A stretch of 64,000 bases of DNA, taken from contig JALJEE010001503.1 in the NCBI GenBank assembly GCA_023231475.1, forward strand, positions 27,484 through 91,483, in the 5' to 3' direction. Positions 11,668-22,979 of this stretch are shown here, in pieces. Both the position numbers and the translations under genes were made by a program. The stretch is from Seison nebaliae. Its lineage: Eukaryota > Rotifera > Pararotatoria > Seisonacea > Seisonidae. The notes beneath the pieces are model-generated. The model made no database searches. It was not told the DNA's origin and saw only the letters and a program-made list of their open reading frames with translations. Within the stretch, counting starts at the first letter, position 1; every line of letters starts with the position of its first letter.

Positions 11668-13677
11668 ATGAGAAATATTATCAATTATCTTTTCACTCCA
11701 AATCATCATTCCAACGATCGATATCATCGACGTCTTCAACGACGTATTCAGATCGATAATGAAAGACAAAAATATCGGTCGGAAGATGAAATTAGTAATG
11801 ATGATTTGGGAAAAATGAAGAAATTGAAAAAGAAGAAACGAAAAGAAAGTTTTATTTTGGAAAATAATGAAACGAATTCTGAGACGGATAACGGAAATAA
11901 TCATTCATCATCCACCATCATCGAATCAGATAATAACGAAGATTTATCGTCTTCATTCTCATCATATGATTCATATAAAGATGAAGATGATGAAAATGAG
12001 AATTCCGTATTAATTTCAAATTCCAATCATTCAAATCGATTTCATCCATTGCCAAAAATTCTTGATAAATCATCAATATCCTCCTCCAATTGTCTCCCGA
12101 CACAATGTCGAATGTTTATGATCATTCTTCGATATTTCTTCCGATCATTAAAAACGAAAGCATTATCATATCTTATAACATTCATTGTAATTCTTTTCCT
12201 CATCGTCAATATCACTCAACAACGTTTATCTAATTCTTCTTTATATCTTCAAGAATTACATGAAGATAATTCAAAATCGAAACATTCGAATCTCTTCAAT
12301 TTCGGTCAACAATTAGACAGTGACTCAGAGAATGATAATAATAATATAGTAGCATCATTCGAATTATTACAATCATTATTTGAATCGAGAAAAGGTGACA
12401 CCAACAAAATTCCTTTAGGAATTGTTGACAATAAAACTCTATTAAATATCAGTGCTACAGATCAGGAGAATCAATTCGTGGACGATGATAATGAGAATGA
12501 GATAGAGAATGATATTGTCTTCGTCACTTATTTTAATCGATTCCATTCATATGAAAAACAAGTTTTATTATCAAAAAAGAAATTCTTTCCAAAAAAGAAA
12601 CTTATCATATTCGATATTCATCTCTCTTTCTCAGTCATTGGAAAAGTTTTGTTTTTTTAAATTAATTTATAAATATTTAAATTAAATTATTTTTTCCATT
12701 ATTTAAATTAGATTCAATCGATGTGTAATGAAACTTGTGAGATAATTCCGTTCCAATTTTCAAAATTTCCATCTTTTGTACAACATCGAACATTCCAAGC
12801 ATTTAAACCGATTGCTATTCAAGTTAATTTTTCCTCCATTAAATAAAATCATAAAAACGATTTTTCCGTTTAGATGGCATTGCAATTATACAATCGAATC
12901 TTCTGGTTCGAATATCCGTTAATATTCGATTGTATTAAAGGACCAGAACGTCAGAGACGAGAAAAGAAAAATATGAAGTTGGTGAAACAGATAAAAAGAA
13001 TGAAGAATCATTCATATGATCAATACCATCAGAGACCGAATAATAAAATTTTAGCAAAAATTTATTTGGAGAATGTGAAAAATGGAGATCTGAGAACTGA
13101 TCGACTCCTCATCAGAAATTATCTGAAGGAAATTCTATTTCAACATACTTATTCAAAACGACATATTACCACATGGAGTAATGAAGATGATGCAATTACG
13201 AAATATACACATCAATCTATCTTTCTCCATTTGACGGATATTCAAACATTTCGATCTCTAAATCATTTAGCCCAAAGTTTCTCAACTCTCAAAAAATTAT
13301 TAAATTATTTTCATTTCAATTCAAACGAATTACGACGAATGAAATCTTTCGACACTTATAAATTCATTTATTGGATCGACACGAGATTACTCTTATTGGA
13401 TAATGACGAATGGAACCGATCTCTTATCATGTTGCCATGGTTACAATGTACATTAAATAAAACATGTTTAGCACCACCAGAAACACAAGCTGGCGGTTGT
13501 AGTAATTTGAGGAAACCGGTCTATTTGTATGTGGGTTGTCATAAATATTCGTCTTCAATTCTTAACGTCGTACTATCACAAGCATTCCGTTTACCATCGA
13601 GAAATACATATTCCTTAAAATTGAATGATTTCTCTAAAAACATTTTTCAAGTCTACTCCAAAACTGTTGACTATTAA
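11668..13677 (+). CDS. Type II membrane protein with DUF1647-like (glycosyltransferase-type) luminal domain
   Basis: Three exons in consistent phase: 11668-12645, 12712-12822 and 12874-13677, giving about 630 residues. The cytosolic N-terminus (about 165 residues) is Ser/Asp/Glu/Lys-rich. One hydrophobic anchor follows (LSYLITFIVILFLIVNI). The luminal part starts after an Asn/Asp-rich stem. The block DIVFVTYFNRFHSYEKQVLL, then FFPKKKLIIFDIHLS, is the pattern of the DUF1647 family, whose opening resembles a GT-A glycosyltransferase ('vfvTa....y..q....i.K.FPn.K.iiyDl'). Exon 2 continues it with CNETCEIIPFQFSKFPSFVQ and KPIAIQ. A YKFIYWIDTRLLLL block near the C-terminus resembles a second nucleotide-sugar-fold strand. 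The function of DUF1647 proteins is unknown to me. A Golgi sugar transferase is an inference. An in-frame GTG lies at 11650, and I chose the first ATG. Confidence 0.72.
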
Positions 13678-14020
13678 CGTATATTCCATTTTCGTAGTTT
13701 TTCTGTTTTCTCCAATTCCTATTTCTCAATTTATTTAAATATAAATAATTAATAATATAAATATAAATAATTTCAAATATTTTCCATCATCATCATCATC
13801 AAACATTTCTAAAGAATAATTTAAGGAATGACATAATTATAGAATGAGAAGATAATGGAATGTAATTTTAGATGATTCCTTTTCATGTTTAATCCATTCA
13901 CATGTCTCCAAAAAAATACAAAAGTTCCTTAAAAGAACAAAAGATGGAAAAAATATAAAGAGTCTCCCAAAACTAATTCTGCTCCATTTTATTTTTCGTG
14001 CATCTATTTTCTTATTCGAA

Positions 14021-15323
14021 ATGAACAAAGATTTCTTGTCAACATTTCCTTGGTTCCCAAATACCATCGGACAATTAGACATATGTTCGAAGAACGTGTT
14101 GATGTATGGAAGTGATTTGGATGCTGATCATCCAGGATTTAAAGATGAAGAATATCGGAAACGTAGACAGATGTTTGCGGATATTGCTCTTCAACATCGT
14201 CACGGTGATAATATTCCCAAAATCGATTATACTTCTTCTGAAGTTTTTTCTTTTAAATGAAATCGTTTTAGAATATACTTTTGACTTTTGAAAATTAGAT
14301 AGAAACTTGGTCGAAAGTATTTGAAAAATTGTCATCATTATATCCCGATTTGGCTTGTCAACAATATTTGGAGCATTGGTCTGATCTCGAGCAGATCGGC
14401 TACACCAAAACGACAATTCCACAATTGACGGACGTGAGTAATTATCTGCAAGAGAAAACTGGTTTCACATTGAAACCGGTCGCTGGATATTTAACACCGA
14501 GAGATTTTTTGACAAGTCTCGCTTTCCGCGTTTTCCATTGTACTCAATATATTCGACATGGAGCTAATCCGTCATATACCCCCGAACCGTTAATAATTAA
14601 TGGAAAATTTGAATATTAAATCGTTCTATTTTTTAGAGATTGTTGTCATGAATTATTGGGACATGTTCCGTTATTGGCTGATATGGAATTTGCTAATTTC
14701 TCCCAAGAAATCGGTCTATGTTCTTTAGGTTTTTAAATATAATAAATTATTTAAATTAATCTAATTATTTAAGGAGCATCAGAAGAGAATGTTCGAATTC
14801 TAGCGAATATTTATTTCTTTTCTATTGAATTTGGTATTTGTATCGAGAATGGAAAACGGAAAGCTTATGGGGCTGGCTTGTTAAGTTCGGCTGCTGGTTT
14901 ACTTTTCTTTCTTATTCTTTATCTACTAAATATTATTCCTCTAATTAAGAATTACAATTCGCTATTTGTGATACGACGGCGAAGATTGATGATTTCAATA
15001 TCAAGAGTATCGGCGAAGCAACCTGTCAAGTTACCCAATATCAAGACAGGTATTTCGTGTCGAATTCATTTGAAGAAGCAAGACGAAAATTGAGGTTATT
15101 CGCCGAAAGTATAAAACCGCCATTTCTGGTGAAGTATGAACCTCTGACACGTTCAATCGACCTTTATTATGAAATGAATGATATGAAGAAATTATATGAT
15201 GAAGTAGAAGAAAGAATGATTTTTTTGAAGAAATTACGAAGAATTGTTAAAGAGAAAGAAAGTCATGCGGTGTTGATCGATAGGAGAAAGATGGAACTAA
15301 TGAAATTATTATTAGAATTATAA
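14021..15323 (+). CDS. TPH: Tryptophan hydroxylase (aromatic amino acid hydroxylase), catalytic core
   Basis: Five exons in phase: 14021-14242, 14299-14588, 14637-14728, 14774-14896 and 14950-15323, about 366 residues. The enzyme uses Fe(II), O2 and tetrahydrobiopterin to hydroxylate tryptophan, the first step of serotonin synthesis. Family landmarks: [65 protein letters not shown] with the two iron-binding His, and [14 protein letters not shown] with the iron-binding Glu. GYL.PRDFL, SLGASEE and YFF.VEFG favour tryptophan over phenylalanine hydroxylase, though not conclusively. Residues [20 protein letters not shown] and [11 protein letters not shown] lead to a helical tail that could tetramerise. 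The usual N-terminal ACT regulatory domain is not found. The frame stays open upstream to about 13876, so the true start may lie there or in an unseen exon. Confidence 0.88.
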
Positions 15324-15635
15324 AAGTTATAAAAATAATGAATCTTTTGTCTATTTATCAATTCTACTTATTTTGTCATTTTCCCTTTCGTTATTATTGT
15401 TTGTGTTTCGAATTAAAATTTCTCATTCTTCTTCTCCATTATTCCCCAATAATTTCATTATCAACAAGACACATTTGATGAGAAATTGCTGTTTCCTTGA
15501 CTATAACATATATATCGTTGAACGAAGAAACTCCATATTTCTGACTTTTATGTCACATATTTCTTCTTTCTTTTTGTCTTCGGAATAATCGATTTCCATA
15601 TAGTGATCATAAAAATTTATAACAAAAGAATTGTT

Positions 15636-17408
15636 ATGTCATTATTCCCAATAAATTTAAAAATGTTTCTCCTATTTCTCACTTTATTGATCTTTCAATG
15701 TCAAACGATTTCTGGTCAAGTCATTTTCGATTGTTTCGGTTTAGCTGGCAACTGTTTTTACGAACCTTTGTCATGTGCAAAAAATCGGTCCCACTGTGAA
15801 ATTTTTCTACAATGGACACGATTACCGAATAGTGAACTCATCCACATCACATTGGAATATCAGGGACATCGATTAAGGAATAAATATAAAATCGGCTACG
15901 TCGCTTTTGGTGTATCGACTGACGATCGTATGGGCGATGATACTGTCGTAGCTTGTACGGAAAGTTGAAATTGAATTATGAGAAAAATTAAATTTCTTTC
16001 AAAATTTCAAATTTTAAAAATTTCTAGATTATGGTGTAATTCCATATGCGAATCGTGATGGTCATCATTCGACGGAAATGTTGACGGATAATGAAATGAA
16101 ACTGTTGAACAAGAGGATCAATATCGAACCGAATGCAATTAGATGTTCGTTCGATCATCCAATTACAACTTATGACGGCAAGTCGTTGATTGATGGGAAA
16201 AAACAGATTTTCATCGTTAACGGTAAAATGAATAGCCGTTATCTCTATTTTTTGATTTCGAATGATTTAATTTCCATAATTATCAGCTAATCAAATCGGT
16301 TATCATGAACATAATGTTCGGGTGATAAAAGATGTGAATTTTGAGCAACCGGTACGAAGTAGAATGAACTTATATCAACCATCATCTTATATCGCTCATG
16401 GTGAATTTTTTTTTTAAATTTTAATTAAATAATTAATACAAATTATATTTTTTTGAATTCTTTTTCAGCCGCACTAGAATTATTAGCATTTGTATTCTGT
16501 TTTCCAGTAGCGATATTAATCGGACAATTCCTTAATGGATATATGACAAAGAAATTTAAATTCTGGCAAGTTATTTTCTCTTTGAGTAAACAGTTATCAT
16601 ACTCATTATCGTTGGCGGTAGCTCCATGTAGCAATAGCATTAATCGGCGTATTACTTGCAGTAATCGGTGTGATTATCGTTGTAGTTGAAAAGAGTGGTT
16701 ATTATGTCGACAAATATCGATCGAAAAGTATCGCTTATATACATGGAGTTGTCGGTGTGAGCGTCCTAGTCGTTTTGGGAGTAGGAGTTAGTTTTCGTAA
16801 TTATCATCTGGAAATCATCACAATTCCTTTCACCTTCACTTTCTTCAGGTAATTATTGGATTTGTTACGGCTTTTATGAAAAAGTTCCATTTCTGTTTTA
16901 GAATATTACATTTCATCTTGACAGTAAGTGCAGCGATGGGTGGAAGTTTAGTAGACATTAAATTACTCATAAAAATCTTATGTAAAAATCATTGTTTTTC
17001 AGTTGCCACTTTATTCCTCGGTTTGGAATTGATTCGGATAGTTAAACCGAAATATGTGTTCTGGATCTTAATCTCCTTCATCATATTCTTCATGTTAATT
17101 CACCTGCTGTTATGGTGCGAACAATTTTGTCGTTATGGTCGAATGATACGACACACGGAATTAAAGAATGACGAGAGTTAGTTCGCATAGAATCAGTAAG
17201 TAATAGTCACCATCTGTCCAATTGACATGTTGCAGAGTTAAGTTATTCGTCGAAAACATTTGGCATATACGGAATGCGATTACTAAATGGTTCTGAAGTA
17301 CCACACATTCCCAAATGGATTCCTTGGCTCATTGCTGTATTTTCCGCTATAGTACTCGGATTGGCAGTAGCATGTATCATTGCATTGGGAATGCGATTAC
17401 GTGAATAA
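15636..17408 (+). CDS. DOMON plus cytochrome b561 membrane protein (FRRS1-like ferric-chelate reductase)
   Basis: Eight exons in phase: 15636-15963, 16028-16222, 16287-16400, 16469-16569, 16622-16786, 16849-16927, 17003-17176 and 17236-17408, about 442 residues. A signal peptide (MFLLFLTLLIFQCQTISGQ region) precedes a DOMON-type domain (EIFLQWTRL, KIGYVAFGVSTDDRMGDDTV). A six-helix cytochrome b561 part follows. Candidate haem ligands are His in SSYIAHAALELLAFVF, WQLHVAIALIGV, AYIHGVVGV and near FHFCFRILHF. The family moves electrons, typically from ascorbate, across membranes to ferric iron or other acceptors. The loop before the fourth His helix seems shorter than in FRRS1, where an HP-rich segment is usual. 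An extra C-terminal hydrophobic segment (WIPWLIAVFSAIVLGLAVA) ends the protein. Exon 5/6 borders are the least certain. Confidence 0.8.
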
Positions 17409-20400
17409 ATATTATTCAATTATTTCTAATGGATTTTCGACAAAGAAAAATTAATTATTTATGAGGATATCTACTATTCGATTTATCAAGAAATTTCCTC
17501 GTTTCTATATCAAAGATCATCCTTTCCTTTTATTGCTTCCATTTATTAAGAAACATCTTCCAAATTAATTTTTATTTTAATGAAATTCAATCTGATTTCT
17601 TCAATTCCACAAAAAATTCATTTTCATCAACATATTCCATCTCCTCCTTATAATAAGACAATGGAAGACAATGAATGATGAGAATGTTAACATAATTATA
17701 GTTCACATTAATTAGATATAGTCGTCGCCACATTTCCCACGTAATTATCAGGTGATTCGTGCAAGTTTCAAATGAAACTCCACCATACAGATGGTCGTTA
17801 AAATTAGCCAAATGAACTAGTAAGAATTGTGAAAGTTTTTATGAGAGTTATTATAAGTGAGAATTGTTGTGTTCATTGTCAGCTGTTATGGTAGAGTTGA
17901 GGAATAATGGATTATTCATATAGTAGTTCATCATTAATTTCGAGTTATCGGTAGAACGGTTTGAATAGTAAAGTGAATATTTCTTTTGTTTGAAAAAGAA
18001 TTTTCCATTAATAACATTCATTTCCGTTCAACAAATTAGTGGTAGAAATGAGATATATTACGATTCCTATTTTTTGTTTAAAGAAATGAATAGACACTAA
18101 AAATTCATTTCCATCAAAATCAGAAAATAATGGAATTAAGACCATCTCGTATAAACCGCAAAAGTATCGGGAATAGATTTTTTTTTGTTTATAAATAAAC
18201 AGTCTCTATAATACGTCTACCGTCAACATAATTGGTAGTGGATGAATCATAGATGATACCTATAGATAAAATTTTCATTTACGAAAATAGATTCCCCTCA
18301 AATATATCTGATTCGATATATATAAGAACGATCAGAAGCTGATATTCTGTAGACATTTCTGTACGGAACTATATGGTAAATGTCAATCGAATAGAATGAA
18401 TTGAGGAAGTTAGAATGTGTCGCCTGTCATATGATGTAAAGAATGATTTTTATCATTGTCATCGAAACATTCTTGTGTTTGGCATATGTATCTTCGTCTC
18501 ATATACATCTAGTCTCCCAAAAGAACCAACATTCCTTCTATAAAGACAAGAAAGCAGGCTTAAATGAGAAAAAAGAAGTATGAGTAGAATGAATGAATGA
18601 TATCGGGGATTGATAAGGGCTTTCGTCGATTATGCTTTGAAGAAAAATATTTGGAAAGCAGATGATTATTATATATTCTTAATGGTTCCATTTTCCATGA
18701 GAAACAGTAATTGGGCTGAAGTGAAGATTAGATGGAAAGAAATCATATGTTGATAAATGGAATATATTTAAACCAGCAATTCATATAAATAACCTTCTTG
18801 AAAGATTAGAGAGAATGTTTTTGGATAATATCATTCGTTTTCCATCGCCTAAAATAACCTTCCAATTTCCTTCACACAAATTCATTTAAATCCAAATTAA
18901 TTATTTATTTTATTCCATCATCTTTTCATTTTAATCACCATTATTATTTTCCACCACCAACAGTAAGTAAATCTACAAGAAACTGACTACTAATATTAAA
19001 TTAATCTTTCATTACAATTATTTACGACGTGTTTTGAAATGAAAAGAAAACTCTTCTTATTGTCATCCACAACGCAAGAAGAGATGTCGTTCCTTCTGAA
19101 AACTTCTCATAATTGTTCGAAAATTTAATTATAATCATTCACCATTCCCATGTATTTCTCAGGAAGGATCGAGCTGATGTTTCTTTCTTTAGATTATTAC
19201 TAATCACATTTTAGTCATTGTCAAACAGAATTCTCTTATTATTTCGTTATTAGTTACGAGAACCCATTTATTGCATGTTGAGATTGTTCAAAAAGTTTTT
19301 TCTTTCTTGTGACATAATAATATAACATTAAATCAACAGAATGATATTGTATCCAGAAAGCATTAGTCTCTTCAATTTCATAAAAGAAGTAACATTCCTT
19401 CACATGATTCTGTTACATTCAATCATACTGCGAAGACGAACGATTTGAGTGTATAAACAGAAGAAAAGACCTTATGAAATATCCGAGAGATAACACGTAT
19501 ACCCATTTATTTCAATGACTCCAATTACATAATATGATGGAAAGAAATGGTCATTTATCGGTAGTGTATGATGACCATCTGGAAATGTATCAGTATACGA
19601 ACCAGTCATAAATCAAAGTACTTCAAATGATTAGATGATAAATTATTGAAATTTCATCTCGTATCTATTAAGATGAATTAGGAAAAACACCAAAATAATA
19701 AATGTTGTCATTATTAATTAAAAATCATTTTATCATTGCGGAGAAAGGCAGAAAAGTGTAATTCCTTTAGGAAGAAAAGAATAAGCCGACCCGAAAGAAA
19801 TGAGTCATATGATTTATCGCTCATTTCCAATTGAATTAGTTCTCATTTGATTACTGTCAGCACACTTCATAACAATATTATTACCACCATCATTTTCGAC
19901 TAATAACAATTATGAGTGTTCAAATGAAAGGTATCCAAGGACATTAATAATTCTCCTAACCTCTTCCCCTCCCTTCCACTATTTGGTGAGGGAATACAAA
20001 GGAAAATCTTCGAACGATTCATCCCGAACAAACTGTTATTAGAAAATATTATTTTTTCATGTTCTCTTGAAACGATTCCATTCAATTTACATTTCAAACA
20101 CAAATGTATCATTCCTTCCACGGAAAACTGATTTCGTTCACAATACGTTTTCCGATAATTTCCATCGATTATTAAATTGATGATCATTTGTTGATCATTG
20201 CTTGACACTATTTCGTCGGTTTTTCGGGAGGTGAGTCAATGTTGTTTCGACCTAACGACTTATGAGACTTACACATATTTTGAGTGAGCGTTTTTATTCT
20301 TTCAAATGAGAATGAATGAATAATATTTAAATTTTTTAGAAATATTTAAATAATTCATTAATTATCAGGAGTTCAATTGTGTTGTATGAACGTATAAGAA

Positions 20401-20670
20401 AACGGTGGTGATTCGAACGATGTCCGAATAAAAAATAAAAATTATTCGGGTTTGATATGTGAAGGGAAAGAAAGGAGAAAGATCTTTCTGTCAACTCTCC
20501 GCCATAATTGAGAGTTGTATACATTCTAAATGATTAAATAAATAAAGTCTATTTATATGGGGATGAGATGGAAAGAAAGTTCGTACACCAGAAAAGAATC
20601 TTATTTTTTCAATCCTCCACTTTTTTTTAATACGATGACCGATTACATAATTATCGTTTAATGATAAAGA
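17409..20670. other. 3.3-kb stretch without a recognisable gene
   Basis: No exon with family resemblance was found. Short reverse-strand frames (near 17587-17811 and 19900-20208) lack support. The sequence is AT-rich, unique-looking and without obvious tandem repeats or transposon ends. It could hold the 5' UTR, promoter and enhancers of the membrane-protein gene at 20671, or non-coding transcripts. That is inference only. Confidence 0.5.
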
Positions 20671-22975
20671 ATGATAAAACAAGCAAAACAATTGTTGAGG
20701 CGAGAGATATGGTGTATAAACATTATTGTCAGTTGTGGTTTATTGACAAGTCTGATCGTCCCAATATTCAGCGTCTTATTTTATGTGCAATGTGATAATG
20801 TTATTCTCTTGAGCATCAATTCATTCATTCAATATTCTCTCATTATTCCGGTTATTCTTCTAGTATGGGTTAATTCTTCTTTATCCACCATATTTGACAA
20901 CTAACAAATTTTATATTGATCTCTTATAGTTATTGATAATCATTTCTTTATTGATTTATATGAGAAAGTTAAATAGAATATCAGTTAGTTTTTCATCTCT
21001 CAAATTATTATCAATATTAATTTATCATTCCATTCATTCAAAAGTTGATAGGAAACATTATTTTCATTTTCGTCTGTAAATGTTTCGTTCTTTATCTACT
21101 CATCATTCAAAGTAATTACAATGTGGAATTCCTGAGGAAATACTCGTATATTGCCGCTTCCGATCAGGGAGTTGCTAACGGCATCGTTTGGTATCGGAAG
21201 AATATATTCCGAATCAATCAGAATGTGCAATGTCAAACTAAATTAAATTCAAGACCGAAAAGATTAATTTCTTTAGAAAATTTTGAAAATGGAATATCAA
21301 CAACTTTATTTCCTCAAACTACCACAACGACTTCTATTGTCATCATTGATGATAATATTCCTAATCTAACAACAACTTCGATGATCATTTCTACTACTAC
21401 TTTAACTACTACTACTACTACTACTACTATTAGTTCGAGCACTACATCTACTACAACCACTTTCATTAGCACCTCATCTTCGACATTCCCTTCGACAACT
21501 GCCAGTAGCGTCGTTGATCTACTGCACATGTTGACAAAGGAACAAAAAGAATTTATGACGGACGTAGATATTTCAAATGAAAGAATTAATATAAATGCGG
21601 CGAATGTAACTTACGAAAAGGAGAAGGAAATAACGGAAACGATTAAAAGTGAGTCGATCGTTATAGCAACCGAGTTGGTCGATGAGGAAAAAGTGGATGT
21701 AACGGAATCTCTTCAATTCGATGGTTGGAGGAACGAATCGGTTGATACGAGTAAACAATCGATGAAAACAGCCACAAGTGAGAGTGGAATTAAATTATCA
21801 GACGATACAAGTGCCATTCCTGATTATAAGACAAATACCACAACTATGATAAATAGCATTAACAATAACAATTCTTCTTTTGATAACTGTCAAAATTGTT
21901 CGACGATTGAAATGATAGACAATTCCACTTCTTTCGCTTCCATCATTCAAGATAAAACGATTGATGTAACATCATTCTCATCGATAAATGATAATACGAC
22001 GATGGAGGATGCGAATACATTCTCATTATCAATGGACCATATTATTAGGGAGCGAGTTGATATGATAAACAACTTGTCCACATCCTCATATTCCACAATA
22101 GACAATCATTCGATTCATTATAATATAGATTCTCTCAAGAAAAAGAGAAGGAACTTAACCGAAATTATGTCGGTAACAAATCGAACTGTCTACAAATTAT
22201 TGTCTCATGGTGGCAAATGTTATTGCTCATCACAATTTGTAATTTATCATTATATTCACATTTTCCATTACGTTCTCTTACTTATTCTTCTCATTATCCT
22301 TCTTTACGTGCTTTATCGATATCGGAAATATGAAAGAAAATCAGTAGGAACATTCGGAGAGAATGGATCATGTGATCGACAATCATGTTTTCAACTCTTC
22401 TTCAATTGTATTCCCAACAATGTACATCTCCAAAAGACGAGTAAGATCGACAGTGAATTAATAAGTGTAGAAACGAAGAATTTGATGAATTCGTTCCATA
22501 AAGAATTGGATTTTAAGAAACCGAAACAATTCTATGGGGGAAATGATTCGAGAACGCCAATCGAATTAAAAGGTTCCGATACATTCGGTACATTACCATC
22601 AGACAACGATTATATACAACGAAACGGAACTAGACAAATAGCGTTAAGATTTTTATGAATTTTCAAATTTTATGCTTTTTAATTTTTTTTAAATTTTTAT
22701 GAAATTTTTTTAGCATTCTCACAACTGAAGAAGTTCAACAGGAGTCGACGGAGCATATGTATGAAGAGAGTCATAATTATGCTGCACCGTTAGCGAAAGA
22801 AGAAGATACAGATTATTCATCACCAACCAGTTGTACTGATGTAACATCACCGTTATTGAAGAATTTGGAAGAACAAAATCGGAAAATTACAAAAATCAAA
22901 CAAGAATCACCAAGAAGAGAATTACAAACGTTCGGACGTCCAATTAATAATGATACATATCAATTTTATCGATAA
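20671..22975 (+). CDS. Unknown multi-pass membrane protein with Thr/Ser-rich mucin-like ectodomain
   Basis: Three exons in phase: 20671-20868, 21045-22642 (donor GTTAAG) and 22714-22975, about 685 residues. I do not recognise a family. The N-terminal 90 residues hold two or three hydrophobic segments (IIVSCGLLTSLIVPIFSVLF, SLIIPVILLVW joined to IGNIIFIFVCKCFVLYLLII). A region with IAASDQGVANGIVWYRKNIF and a dibasic RPKR follows, then a Thr/Ser-rich stretch (residues about 155-215) likely to be O-glycosylated, then N-glycosylation sites (NNSS, NCST, NDNT, NLS). A last strong anchor (FHYVLLLILLIILLYVLYRY) lies near residue 480. It is followed by a basic stop-transfer (RKYERK) and a cytosolic tail ending in NNDTYQFYR. 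Its stop codon is four bases from the end of the convergent GPN1 gene. Confidence 0.72.
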
Positions 22976-22979
22976 AATT

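Noticed and set aside
17587-17811. Reverse-strand frame of 74 codons with a plausible-looking composition
   Set aside because: It could be a terminal exon, but no partner exon with matching phase and no family pattern was found.
19900-20208. 102-codon reverse-strand frame with several Cys
   Set aside because: No recognisable fold, splice partner or family. The length is within chance expectation for a 3-kb non-coding stretch.
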